A stretch of DNA of 25,321 nucleotides from Clostridiales bacterium UBA1758 (GCA_002315595.1 DCHG01000060.1:1-25321), one strand, 5' to 3'; positions 1 to 7,716 are shown, counted from the first letter of the stretch. The notes: generated by a model from the sequence alone, not told the origin. Numbers and translations are program-made.

Positions 1-2
1 CG

Positions 3-518
3 CTGAACAGAGCCACGGTCAAGAGCATTTGGGTATCCGCCGACGGCGAAAACTGGAAGTGTGGCTCAATCTTCACATCTAATTTGCCGTACCCCGAACT
101 CTATATCAAAATCACCGATAACCTCGGCCACGAAACGAAGTGGAAGTATGAAAACGGCACGGTGAAGAATATGGATGTTCAATGCGATGTCTGCAAAATA
201 ATGGAACAAATGAACGATTTGTGGCTTGAAGTGTATGAAGCAAATTCGATTGATGAACTCAAAAATTTGACGAAAAATGAGTTTGATCAAAATTTTGCCG
301 ACAATTTCACTAATAATGCGGAAAATGTTCAACGATATCTGACATTGATAGAACAAATGTCGAAGATTGAAAATTTTGACTCCAAATGGAGCGATGTCCT
401 ATATTATGTGAAAAACGGCCAGGTGTCCACATCGGATCCGGGTGAAGAAGACTTCACTTATTATGTATACACCTGTGTTGAGCATGGTGGTTCCTATCTC
501 GGTGCGAACGTATCCTGA
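3..518 (+). CDS. Hypothetical protein, C-terminal part (cut by window start)
   Basis: The reading frame is open from the first complete codon and has no convincing start, so the 5' end lies outside the window; the in-frame TTG at 84 has no SD and is not a credible start. The visible 171 residues begin with a beta-rich stretch (IWVSADGENW, then YIKITDNLGHETKW) that resembles an Ig-like or surface-protein module, followed by a mostly helical, Asn/Glu-rich stretch and a short C-terminal beta region (FTYYVYTCVEHGG). Base use is more A/T-rich than in neighbouring genes. I do not recognise the family. An extracellular or lipoprotein role is only a guess from composition; no signal peptide can be seen because the N-terminus is missing. 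A strong terminator follows 67 bp downstream. Confidence 0.7.
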   Translation: MNRATVKSIWVSADGENWKCGSIFTSNLPYPELYIKITDNLGHETKWKYENGTVKNMDVQCDVCKIMEQMNDLWLEVYEANSIDELKNLTKNEFDQNFADNFTNNAENVQRYLTLIEQMSKIENFDSKWSDVLYYVKNGQVSTSDPGEEDFTYYVYTCVEHGGSYLGANVS

Positions 519-584
519 TTAGAAGACGGGTGGTTATATCGGGATAAAATCCGCAGAATAAGTTTGATTTCATAATAAAGTTCA

Positions 585-629
585 CCCCGCCGTGTTCCAA
601 ACGGAACACGGCGGGGTTTGTGTTTTTTT
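585..629 (+). terminator. Rho-independent terminator after the first gene
   Basis: A perfect 14-bp inverted repeat (CCCCGCCGTGTTCC, loop AAAC, GGAACACGGCGGGG) is followed by TTTGTG and a run of seven T. Stem and T-run polarity fit termination of the plus-strand gene ending at 518. Confidence 0.9.
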
Positions 630-650
630 GAGTAGGGGACGAAGGTTACG

Positions 651-749
651 CGGGACGATGTGGGCATCGTCCCTTACGGGTGCGGTGGTAATTTTTACAC
701 CGGGACGACCACAGGTCGTCCCCTACGGGTGCGGTGGAAGTTTGCACCG
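651..749. repeat. Two tandem ~50-bp hairpin-forming intergenic repeats
   Basis: Two adjacent copies (651-700 and 701-749) share the frame GGGACGA...TCGTCCC(T/C)TACGGGTGCGGTGG plus a T/A-rich tail. Each carries its own 9-bp inverted repeat: GGGACGATG/CATCGTCCC in the first and GGGACGACC/GGTCGTCCC in the second. The differences between copies are compensated on both arms, so the hairpin is kept while its sequence changes. The rest of the 519-813 gap holds the terminator at 585-629 and nothing else I can support; short ORFs across it are translations of the repeat. Confidence 0.8.
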
Positions 750-813
750 AACCCCTTGCATTCACAATCAGAACTTTGTCATTTCGTAGTTTCATGGTAC
801 ACGTCGATTTGGA

Positions 814-2937
814 TCATTTTGCGATCTCCGTCCGTCGAATGATGTCATCTTGCAGACTTTCTTTCAAATTCACGAAATAATCCGAAAAGCCCGTGACACG
901 GACACGCAGATTTTGATAGTCCGCGGGCTTGATTTTTGCGGCTTTGAGTTCCTCCGCCGACACATAGGTCAACTGGAAATGCACGCCACCGTTGCGGAAG
1001 TAGGTTTCAAAAATGCTGACGAGTTTTTCGAAGGACGCGTCATCTTCGACCAGTTGTCTTTCGAGGGTGATATTGGTGACGGTCGAGCCGCAGGCGATCG
1101 CATTCGGATCAAGCCCCGACACGGCGTTCAGTATCGCCGTCAGTCCGTTTTTGTCGCGTCCGTCGCTTTGACCGATGCAGAATTTCAACGGTTCGCCGTC
1201 ATAGCGACCGTCGGGGGTGGCAGGTGTTGCATCGCCGAACATTTTGTGGTGTTCATTGTAGCCCAGCAGGTCGCCGATGAGAAACTGATAGCCGAAGACA
1301 TTCTTTTTGCCGTTCAAATAGCGGTAAAAACTGTCGTACAGACGGCGGGCAACCTCATTGGAACGATCGTCGTCATTGCCGAAGAAGACGCCCTTTTTCG
1401 TGATGACGGTGCGCAGATCCCCATACCCCGACCAGTTGGCGGAAAGCGCGTTGATCAGTTCGTCCATTGAAATGATTTTTTCGTCGTAGACGAATTGTTT
1501 GACGGTGATCAACGAGTCGATGACATTCGTCAATCCGATCAACATCGGAGAAGCGATCGCAATTCGACCGCCGCCCTGCGTCAGGCTGGTTGCGCTTTCG
1601 ACACAACCGTTGAAAAAAAGGCTCGAAATATAGTTGATATCTTTTGCACGTTCCAAATTGTACTTGTTGTCGTAGTCGTAAATACGGTCGAGATCGGCGT
1701 AGAGTTCCTTTTCAAAGACAGCGTAAAATTCATCAAAAGTCGTGGCATTTCGGATCAATTCGGGGCGATAACGGAACAGACAGGCGATCGAGTGAACGAT
1801 ATTGCCCTTGGAATTACTGCCCGTGATCGCACCGCAGAAGGCAGGTTCATTGCAACCTACCATGGTGTAATTGACGGCGTCTTCAAAGGAAAAGCCGCAG
1901 ATCTCGGTGAAGCATTTGAGGCGTTTTTCGTCGTTTGTGAAGGCAATCCGCTTATGAGGATCGTTTCGCTCCTTATCCATGACATAGCGAAGGACTTCAC
2001 GCGGCGTCTTCGACGTCCAACGAAGGGTGAGTTGGGGAATGTAGGTCGGCAGTTCGGTCATGGCGTCGACGATCAGACGAGAAGTTTCCGAAAAGCCGTC
2101 CGTACCGTCGGGTAGATAGCCACCGATACAGAAATGTGACTCGGCACCGCGTGTGAAGTAGTTTGAGGTGACGCGTGTTTCCGCTTGAAGCATGAGAAAA
2201 AGTTCCTGCAAATATTCCGCCGCTTCATCGCGTGTCAGGCTACCCGCACGAATTTCAGCGTCATAAAAAGGCGCAAGATAGCGGTCGAGCGTCCCGATAC
2301 TGTCGGGATCGGCACTGAAACAGACATAAATGGTGAGGACGGCTTCGTAAAATGATTGCGGTGCGTGCGCGGGAACACGGCGAATGGTTTCGGAAAGACG
2401 CAAAAGGTTCGCCTTGTTGTGCGGATTTTCCACGCTTTCGGCAAAGGCGACGGCACGGTCGGCGCATTTCGCCGTCCAGTCGATCATCGCGTAAGCAACC
2501 TTTTTGATCCCCGAAAGAAACCCGAGTTGTTTTTCATCCGTGTGTTTTTTTTCGGAAACTTCAATTTCGTCGATGATGCCCAAAATGCCCTTGGCAAGCA
2601 CTTTGCGATAGTCCGCGGTGGCGTGTTGCCATTCCATGGTGGAGAGGTTATCAAGCGGGATCAGATAAAAAAGATCCATCAACTTTGCCGTGGCACGGTG
2701 ACCACTGCGGTGAAAGGCGTCGCCGATGACCGAGCCGTCGAAGTTAAAAAAGCCCGTCATAGCGGAATATTCGGTCAAAACCGGCTCCTGGTTTCGGATG
2801 TATTCGCAAAGTTGCTTGACATCCCGTTCGGACTCCGTTAAAAAGAGATCTTCCCGATCAAATTCGGTCTTTGTGGGCTCGGCGTACATTTCGCCCTTTA
2901 ATGTCAGCGCGGTCAATGCTTCAATGCGTGTCGTCAT
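814..2937 (-). CDS. Glycyl radical enzyme (PFL/dehydratase superfamily), substrate unassigned
   Basis: This 707-residue protein is an anaerobic glycyl radical enzyme of the pyruvate formate-lyase/diol dehydratase superfamily. The C-terminal radical loop LRVRVTGFSDYFVNL puts the radical glycine at G683. The mid-chain thiyl loop reads VGCNEP, with C362 as the likely thiyl cysteine and E364 at the position of the general base in the GCVEP eliminases; this argues against true PFL, which has two adjacent cysteines. The valine usual in GCVEP is Asn. It is shorter than typical family members (about 790-850 residues). The start is ATG at 2937, 7 nt after an AAGGGGG SD. It is transcribed separately from the upstream AraC regulator, which has its own terminator. 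No radical-SAM activase gene lies in the window, so activation must be in trans. Substrate (diol, amino alcohol, hydroxyproline or other) cannot be read from sequence alone. Confidence 0.93.
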   Translation of the reverse strand: MTTRIEALTALTLKGEMYAEPTKTEFDREDLFLTESERDVKQLCEYIRNQEPVLTEYSAMTGFFNFDGSVIGDAFHRSGHRATAKLMDLFYLIPLDNLSTMEWQHATADYRKVLAKGILGIIDEIEVSEKKHTDEKQLGFLSGIKKVAYAMIDWTAKCADRAVAFAESVENPHNKANLLRLSETIRRVPAHAPQSFYEAVLTIYVCFSADPDSIGTLDRYLAPFYDAEIRAGSLTRDEAAEYLQELFLMLQAETRVTSNYFTRGAESHFCIGGYLPDGTDGFSETSRLIVDAMTELPTYIPQLTLRWTSKTPREVLRYVMDKERNDPHKRIAFTNDEKRLKCFTEICGFSFEDAVNYTMVGCNEPAFCGAITGSNSKGNIVHSIACLFRYRPELIRNATTFDEFYAVFEKELYADLDRIYDYDNKYNLERAKDINYISSLFFNGCVESATSLTQGGGRIAIASPMLIGLTNVIDSLITVKQFVYDEKIISMDELINALSANWSGYGDLRTVITKKGVFFGNDDDRSNEVARRLYDSFYRYLNGKKNVFGYQFLIGDLLGYNEHHKMFGDATPATPDGRYDGEPLKFCIGQSDGRDKNGLTAILNAVSGLDPNAIACGSTVTNITLERQLVEDDASFEKLVSIFETYFRNGGVHFQLTYVSAEELKAAKIKPADYQNLRVRVTGFSDYFVNLKESLQDDIIRRTEIAK

Positions 2938-2965
2938 ATTATTACCCCCTTACGGAAGACTCGTA

Positions 2966-2971
2966 TTTATA
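2966..2971 (-). promoter_or_regulatory. Possible -10 (TATAAA) of the glycyl radical enzyme gene, no clear -35
   Basis: Minus-strand TATAAA sits about 15 bp before the SD of the glycyl radical enzyme gene. The hexamer at -35 spacing (CGTCAA) does not resemble TTGACA. A weak -35 would fit dependence on an activator such as the adjacent AraC regulator; this is inference. Confidence 0.35.
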
Positions 2972-3090
2972 ATGTAAGAGTAGCACGATTGACGAAAAAA
3001 AGCAAGGCTTGAAAATGAGGTCGTATTCCTTTTGTAAAAAACAAACCATCATACAAATGCTGTATTATAGAGTAGTATAAACAGACAGAC

Positions 3091-3132
3091 CGAAAAACCA
3101 ACGGATCGGGAACAAAATGTTCCCGATCCGTT
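3091..3132 (-). terminator. Terminator of the AraC/PocR regulator gene
   Basis: A 15-bp perfect stem (AACGGATCGGGAACA, loop AAA, TGTTCCCGATCCGTT at 3100-3132), read on the minus strand, is followed by GGTTTTTCGG. It separates the regulator from the glycyl radical enzyme gene. Confidence 0.85.
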
Positions 3133-3142
3133 TCATCATCCT

Positions 3143-4354
3143 CTATTTGCCGGTTTTTCCGTGGCAATCGCGGTACTTTTTCGGTGACACGCCGACGAGA
3201 TTTTTGAACACCTTGGTGAAATAACTCTGATCCTCAAACCCGCAAATTCCGCCGATATCGGCGATCGAAACCGAGTCATTTTGCAAAAGTATCTTGCTCT
3301 TTTCAATCCTGACGCGGTTGATATACGAAAACAGACTTTCGCCGATCTCCTCTTTGAACATACTGCTGACATACGATCGGCTGAGGTGGACATGAGCCGC
3401 AACATCGTCGAGCGTGATCTTTTTTTCACAGTTTGCTTTGACGAATTGCATAATTTTGTGCATGGTGTCGGAATGTTTAACGATCGTGAAGTCGAACGAA
3501 TACTGGATGAAGCGGTGGATCATTCCGCGCACCCACACGCTGAGATCTTCGACCGAGGCGATATCCTCGATCTGCTTGATGTTTTTTTCGTTGAAAAACA
3601 GAATGTCCTGAATTCCCGCGCCTGCGTCAATGGCGGAACGCGACAAAAGGACGAGCATTTCGATCAGACGCGCCTTTACCGTGGAAAGTCCGGCATTTCC
3701 GTTAAAAAAGATATAACCGAGCATTTCGTTGAGGATCCGTTGCGCCTCTTCCTTATTCTGTGCCGCGACCATTGCGTTGAGTTCCTTTTCACTTCGGATG
3801 AGAAACAACGAATCGGATTCGTCGTTTTTCAGTTCCTTTCGGATCTCGTAAAGTCGCGAAAGCATTTGATCCTGCTCATCAAGATAATGTGTGATCTTTC
3901 CCTGCTCCGTGCCGGAAACGGAGGACGCCATCGAACGCAGGATCTCTTCCGCATTGCGTACCTTCACCGTGTCCCATTGCGGCAATGACTCGACGCTTGA
4001 ACGGAATTCGGGATTGTCAAACAGACCGATCGTGTCGTTCGGATCACCCATGACGATCGGTCCGAGAACCATACCTCCGGATAGATTGCCCTGCTCATCC
4101 GTCGTGGAAGCCGCGACAAAAACCAACCCCTTCGGGCAGTAAAAGGTGTACTTTCCACTCCAACGATACGCTTCGTTGCACCCGTAATTCAGGGTGTTGC
4201 AGAAATCGCATCCGCCGTATTTCCGACAGAGTAAATTCGGATCGTCGCAATGAATTTCCGGCTTTTCCCCGAGCGTCAACAGAGTGCAGGAGGCGCCGCA
4301 AAGTCCGCTGAAATGATTGCAAAGTTTTTTCTTTTTATCTTCATCCGTAACCAT
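3143..4354 (-). CDS. AraC-family regulator with N-terminal PocR-type sensor domain
   Basis: Predicted transcription factor of 403 residues. Residues ~10-145 are Cys-rich (C12, C19, C23, C36, C43, C49, C52, C59, C73) with the patterns CNTLNYGCNEAYRW and KYTFYCPKGL typical of PocR-type ligand-binding domains; PocR itself controls B12-dependent propanediol catabolism in Salmonella. A helical linker follows, then a C-terminal AraC double helix-turn-helix at ~300-395 (ITLDDVAAHVHLSRSYVSSM and IADIGGICGFEDQSYFTKVF). I chose ATG at 4354 because GGGAGG (4363-4368) stands 8 nt upstream; the longer frame to TTG 4402 has no SD. It lies 57 bp after the MtaA-like gene and upstream of the glycyl radical enzyme, so it plausibly senses a substrate and activates one or both. 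The ligand is unknown. Confidence 0.9.
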   Translation of the reverse strand: MVTDEDKKKKLCNHFSGLCGASCTLLTLGEKPEIHCDDPNLLCRKYGGCDFCNTLNYGCNEAYRWSGKYTFYCPKGLVFVAASTTDEQGNLSGGMVLGPIVMGDPNDTIGLFDNPEFRSSVESLPQWDTVKVRNAEEILRSMASSVSGTEQGKITHYLDEQDQMLSRLYEIRKELKNDESDSLFLIRSEKELNAMVAAQNKEEAQRILNEMLGYIFFNGNAGLSTVKARLIEMLVLLSRSAIDAGAGIQDILFFNEKNIKQIEDIASVEDLSVWVRGMIHRFIQYSFDFTIVKHSDTMHKIMQFVKANCEKKITLDDVAAHVHLSRSYVSSMFKEEIGESLFSYINRVRIEKSKILLQNDSVSIADIGGICGFEDQSYFTKVFKNLVGVSPKKYRDCHGKTGK

Positions 4355-4362
4355 CTTTTGCG

Positions 4363-4368
4363 CCTCCC
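4363..4368 (-). promoter_or_regulatory. RBS deciding the start of the AraC/PocR regulator
   Basis: GGGAGG on the minus strand, 8 nt before ATG 4354; the in-frame alternatives ATG 4375 and TTG 4402 lack any SD-like sequence. Confidence 0.75.
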
Positions 4369-4382
4369 ACTTCATTATATTT

Positions 4383-4394
4383 TGTCCGCGGACA
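4383..4394. promoter_or_regulatory. Perfect 12-bp palindrome TGTCCGCGGACA upstream of regulator gene
   Basis: The palindrome lies in the 57-bp gap between the MtaA-like gene and the regulator start, before the regulator SD. It could be an operator or a short RNA hairpin; no T-run follows, so it is not a normal terminator. Confidence 0.4.
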
Positions 4395-4411
4395 GAAATC
4401 AAGAACGGATT

Positions 4412-5422
4412 TTATTTTTGTTCCGCGTAAAATTCATTCACCGCTTCGAAAAACGCGTCAATATTTTCCCACGGAGTCATCGGCGGAATATCGCAACCCG
4501 ACGAGATCACAAAATTCGGATACCCGCAACACTCCGCCATGATTTCCTTTGTCGTCGTTTTGACATATTCCGTCGTACCGTTGCGCAACACCGACGCCGG
4601 ATCGACATTGCCCATGACGAGAACATTTTTCGGGATATGCGGCAGCATTTCGGACATACGGATCGAATTGCCGAAATGATACCCGAACGCCCCGATTTCG
4701 AGGATTGAGTCGATTTGAAGGATCGTCCCGTTGCCGCAGTTGTGATAGATAAAGGCGAAATCATCGCTTTGCACGGACTCGACGATCGTTTTGATATAAC
4801 GCGATGAAAATTCCTCGGCGAGTGCCGGCGGAAGTAAGCCGGCAAGCGGCTCCGCCATGACGATGCCGTCCGCACCGATCTGTCGGTATGCCTGCGCATA
4901 GTTTGTCAGAAACTCCGTCGTTTTTCGCAAGACCGTGTGAAGCAGTTCCGGTTCATCATAGCAATCGACCAGTGCTTCATTGACATCCATCAGCCTTCCC
5001 GCAAGCGAAAACGGACCGATCATTCCCGCAAAGACGGGACGGTCGGTGATCAGTTGCTTTGCCTTTTGAATGGCTTCGAGGTAGAGTTTTGTTCGTGCCG
5101 TACCGATCTGCGGGATTTCGAGTGCGTTTGCACCGTCCTCTCCGTCCACGATCGAGCCGATGACCGTCGGTACCTCGCCGTCGCTGACGCGGATGGTTGA
5201 GCCGAATGCTTCTGCTTCGACCGAAAGATCCATCATGCTGACCGCCGCACCTGCGCGGTTGCGGTCTGCGACTGCCTTCATTCCCTTCGCTTGAAGTTCC
5301 GCATCGGAGATCAATTGTCCGACGCCGATCCCCAAAAGGGACACGGACGGAAACGACAGGATCGGAATGGCGGGCTTTTCTTTCGCCGCAATCAATTCGT
5401 CGCACCATTTTTTCATATTCAT
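4412..5422 (-). CDS. MtaA/CmuA-like zinc methyltransferase (uroporphyrinogen decarboxylase family)
   Basis: A 336-residue TIM-barrel protein of the UroD superfamily. It keeps the zinc/thiol-activation motif of MtaA/MtbA/CmuA-type corrinoid methyltransferases: H227-x-C229 (IYHNCGNGT) and C310 (SSGCDIPPMTP) about 80 residues later, so methyl transfer between a corrinoid protein and a thiol is more likely than haem synthesis. MGNVDPASVLRNGT and the final PWENIDAFFEAV helix are also family-typical. Start ATG 5422 follows an AAGGAG SD by 10 nt. It is the first gene of a minus-strand pair with the AraC/PocR regulator. No corrinoid protein is adjacent; the nearest candidate partner is at 15779-16414. 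The methyl acceptor (a thiol, or tetrahydrofolate) cannot be told from sequence. Confidence 0.85.
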   Translation of the reverse strand: MNMKKWCDELIAAKEKPAIPILSFPSVSLLGIGVGQLISDAELQAKGMKAVADRNRAGAAVSMMDLSVEAEAFGSTIRVSDGEVPTVIGSIVDGEDGANALEIPQIGTARTKLYLEAIQKAKQLITDRPVFAGMIGPFSLAGRLMDVNEALVDCYDEPELLHTVLRKTTEFLTNYAQAYRQIGADGIVMAEPLAGLLPPALAEEFSSRYIKTIVESVQSDDFAFIYHNCGNGTILQIDSILEIGAFGYHFGNSIRMSEMLPHIPKNVLVMGNVDPASVLRNGTTEYVKTTTKEIMAECCGYPNFVISSGCDIPPMTPWENIDAFFEAVNEFYAEQK

Positions 5423-5591
5423 ATCATTCCGACTCCTTTTTTGGTATGATATTATTTTAGCCCAAGTTTACGATCTTTTCTTGAATGATTTTTCTGTTTT
5501 TTGAAAAAATATTGCGATTTATTGCAAAAGGTTGTCGTCAACTGTTTATTATTCATACGCAAAGAAAACCATGCGATCATTGTCATATGAA

Positions 5592-5620
5592 TTGACATTC
5601 CGTCGAACGGGTGCTAGAAT
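5592..5620 (+). promoter_or_regulatory. Sigma-A-type promoter of the DUF4234/SHOCT gene
   Basis: TTGACA (5592-5597), 17-bp spacer, TAGAAT (5615-5620) preceded by TGC, an extended -10. It predicts a leader of roughly 135 nt before ATG 5763. The leader includes a small hairpin (GCCGTT 5724-5729, AACGGC 5737-5742) just before the SD. The remaining bases of the 5423-5762 gap hold the MtaA-like gene's SD and nothing else I can support. Confidence 0.8.
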
Positions 5621-5749
5621 TAGGAAAATCGGTGATGAAATCGGTTTTATCACGCCGAAAAACGAAATTCGCATGAACTTCGGTGACGGATTTTTATGCG
5701 GAAAGGTAATTTGACGCGAAAATGCCGTTGCAAACGAACGGCAAAAGAT

Positions 5750-5755
5750 GGGAGG
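5750..5755 (+). promoter_or_regulatory. RBS deciding the start of the DUF4234/SHOCT gene
   Basis: GGGAGG lies 7 nt before ATG 5763. The upstream in-frame ATG at 5748 overlaps this SD and has none of its own, so 5763 is preferred. Confidence 0.75.
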
Positions 5756-5762
5756 CTGTGTT

Positions 5763-6839
5763 ATGACACAGAAAAAGAAAAACAATTTCGCAATGATCGC
5801 TGGCGTGTTGCTCGCGGTGTTCACGGTTTGGCGCTTGTTTCCACTCGTTTTTTCAATCGAAAAGGTTCTTTTATTACTTGGTTGCGGCGTGTTGATTTTC
5901 TCGCTTTTCACCAAAAGACGCAACATTGTCCCGTGCGTCGGATTTGCGGCTTTGGCAGTCAGCGAACTGCTGTCTTTGGTTAACGGAACAATGTTGTCGG
6001 GGTTCATGAAATTTTTCATTTGGACGAGTCTGTTCGGCTATCTTGCCGCCACGGCGATTTGTGTTGCCGAACTGACGGACTATCTGCCGCAGGGCAAAGA
6101 GTTCGGCAAGAAGTTTTGGTTCGTACCTGTCATTCTAGTCGGACTTTATTTGATTTTAAGCACATATATGGTGATCAACTATTTCCGTAATTTTCCGTAC
6201 TTCATTCGCTATATTATTTTTACGATCGGCATCCTGCTGACGATGCTGTGGGTGGCTTACCCGGAAGGATTGCCGGTGAAGCAAGCACCTGCGTCTTCGT
6301 TTGAGGCGGGCGGAAGCGAAGTATCCGGCCATGTGAACAGCGAAATGTATTGCGATCTTGCCAAGCACATCCTGCTTCTTTTCTTCACCTTCGGCATTTG
6401 GCTTTTAATCTGGATCTATCGTATGACCGGCTATACAAACGGCATCAAGGATGAGGAAGACAGAAACCCGGCGACGAAACTTCTGCTTTGCATGTTTGTT
6501 CCGTTCTATCAGATCTATTGGACGTATAAAACCGCCCAAAGAATAGATAAGATGGCAAAAGATCGCAATGTGCAGTCTGACCTGTCCACGATTTGCCTGA
6601 TTTTGGCGATCTTTGTTTCGATCGTTCCGCCGATCCTGATGCAGGATAAGTTGAACAGCATCGTCAAGAGCGCGTCGAATCCGTATGCGACACAGACTGT
6701 TACGGCTCCTGCACAGCCGACCGCACAGCCAAAAGTAAATACCGCCGACGAATTGAAATCGTACAAGGATCTTTTGGATAGCGGCGTCATCACGCAGGAA
6801 GAATTTGACGCAAAGAAAAAGCAACTGCTTGGTTTGTAA
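5763..6839 (+). CDS. Multi-pass membrane protein with DUF4234 and C-terminal SHOCT domain
   Basis: A 358-residue protein with several hydrophobic segments in the first ~165 residues (about 9-30, 33-49, 56-75, 81-105, 118-140, 148-167). Residues ~195-295 form a DUF4234-like module (KHILLLFFTFGIWLLIWIYR, then LLLCMFVPFYQIYWTYKTAQ). A Pro/Ala/Gln linker (~305-326) leads to a SHOCT motif (~329-358: DELKSYKDLLDSGVITQEEF), a short helical module common at the ends of membrane proteins. Molecular function is unknown; DUF4234 proteins have no assigned reaction, and SHOCT is thought to mediate oligomerisation. It is monocistronic, between its own strong promoter and a strong terminator. Confidence 0.88.
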   Translation: MTQKKKNNFAMIAGVLLAVFTVWRLFPLVFSIEKVLLLLGCGVLIFSLFTKRRNIVPCVGFAALAVSELLSLVNGTMLSGFMKFFIWTSLFGYLAATAICVAELTDYLPQGKEFGKKFWFVPVILVGLYLILSTYMVINYFRNFPYFIRYIIFTIGILLTMLWVAYPEGLPVKQAPASSFEAGGSEVSGHVNSEMYCDLAKHILLLFFTFGIWLLIWIYRMTGYTNGIKDEEDRNPATKLLLCMFVPFYQIYWTYKTAQRIDKMAKDRNVQSDLSTICLILAIFVSIVPPILMQDKLNSIVKSASNPYATQTVTAPAQPTAQPKVNTADELKSYKDLLDSGVITQEEFDAKKKQLLGL

Positions 6840-6846
6840 TTTATCG

Positions 6847-6875
6847 GGAGTGGGACGATCGTCCCACTCCTTTTT
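6847..6875 (+). terminator. Rho-independent terminator after the DUF4234/SHOCT gene
   Basis: A perfect 24-bp palindrome (6847-6870; arm GGAGTGGGACGA) is followed by TTTTT. It starts 8 bp after the stop codon. Confidence 0.9.
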
Positions 6876-6878
6876 GCG

Positions 6879-6907
6879 TTGACGAAGTTCGGGGCGTATG
6901 ATATACT
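6879..6907 (+). promoter_or_regulatory. Promoter of the ThuA/Gfo-Idh/WYL operon
   Basis: TTGACG (6879-6884), 17-bp spacer, TATACT (6902-6907) preceded by TGA (extended -10). It begins 4 bp after the preceding terminator's T-run. A long-frame TTG start at 6879 is actually the first codon-sized piece of this -35 and is rejected as a translation start. Confidence 0.85.
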
Positions 6908-6965
6908 TACGGCAGAATTTAACAGGATCGCGCAAAACGCGAATTTTCAGCAGGGAGGAAACAAT

Positions 6966-7673
6966 ATGAGTAAAAAGGCACTTATTTTTCAAGGCGGTTG
7001 GGACGGCCATGAGCCGAAACTTGTTTCCGCGAGATTTGGCAGAATTCTCGAAAAGAACGACTATGAGGTAAAGATCACCGATTCGCAGGATATCCTTGCC
7101 GATCTGCTGTATCTGAAAACGCTCGATCTCATCATTCCGTGCTGGACGATGGGCGAGATCAAACCCGAATACAGCACGAATATCCGTGAAGCCGTATCAT
7201 GCGGTACCGGACTTGCCGGATGCCACGGCGGAATGTGCGACGCGTTTCGCAATGATACGGATTGGCAGTTTATGACCGGCGGTCAGTGGGTGAGCCATCC
7301 GGGTGCGGACGGAATTGATTATACGGTCAACATCAACAAGGGAGCCAATCCGATCACGGAGGGCTTGGAGGATTTCAAAGTTTGCAGTGAACAATATTAT
7401 CTCCATGTCGATCCCGCCATCGAAGTCCTTGCTACGACGAGATTTCCGGTCTACCGCGGGATGCACTGTGCCAACAAACCCGTCGATATGCCCGTTGCGT
7501 GGACGAAATTTTGGGGACTCGGGCGTGTTTTTTACAATTCACTCGGTCACCACGACGATGTGTTTGAAAAATCTCCGACCGCCGAGATTTTGATGGAACG
7601 CGGTATGTTGTGGGCGGGCGAGGGCAGACAGTACGCCATCGAACACGGACTTACCAACGAGATCTACAAATAA
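6966..7673 (+). CDS. ThuA-like domain protein (trehalose-utilisation family)
   Basis: A 235-residue single-domain protein of the ThuA/glutamine-amidotransferase-like fold. Support: N-terminal ALIFQGGWDGHEP, the strand-turn GLAGCHGGMCDAF at ~82-94, and the late GLGRVFYNSLGHHDD, all usual in ThuA proteins. Family members act with Gfo/Idh oxidoreductases on oxidised (3-keto) sugars; in rhizobia ThuA/ThuB work on trehalose and related disaccharides. Start ATG 6966 follows GGAGG by 7 nt. It is the first gene of an operon with an oxidoreductase 43 bp downstream. The substrate is unknown; trehalose is not implied because ThuA-like proteins are broadly distributed. Confidence 0.88.
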   Translation: MSKKALIFQGGWDGHEPKLVSARFGRILEKNDYEVKITDSQDILADLLYLKTLDLIIPCWTMGEIKPEYSTNIREAVSCGTGLAGCHGGMCDAFRNDTDWQFMTGGQWVSHPGADGIDYTVNINKGANPITEGLEDFKVCSEQYYLHVDPAIEVLATTRFPVYRGMHCANKPVDMPVAWTKFWGLGRVFYNSLGHHDDVFEKSPTAEILMERGMLWAGEGRQYAIEHGLTNEIYK

Positions 7674-7716
7674 TATCCGCTTTCTTTGTTCGGCGGACAA
7701 AACAGAGGTGTGAAAA

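Noticed and set aside
651..749. CRISPR array
   Set aside because: Only two units, with internal palindromes and no unique spacers or cas genes.
592..842. Short plus-strand open frames at 592-789 and 660-842
   Set aside because: They translate the terminator and hairpin repeats; the repeated VPYGCGG peptide comes from the DNA repeat.
2977..3075. AGAGTAG at 2977-2983 and 3069-3075 as possible AraC binding sites
   Set aside because: Only 7 bp, 92 bp apart, and expected by chance in AT-rich intergenic DNA.
5532..5714. 60-codon plus-strand frame before the DUF4234 gene
   Set aside because: It spans the -35/-10 promoter and has no SD.
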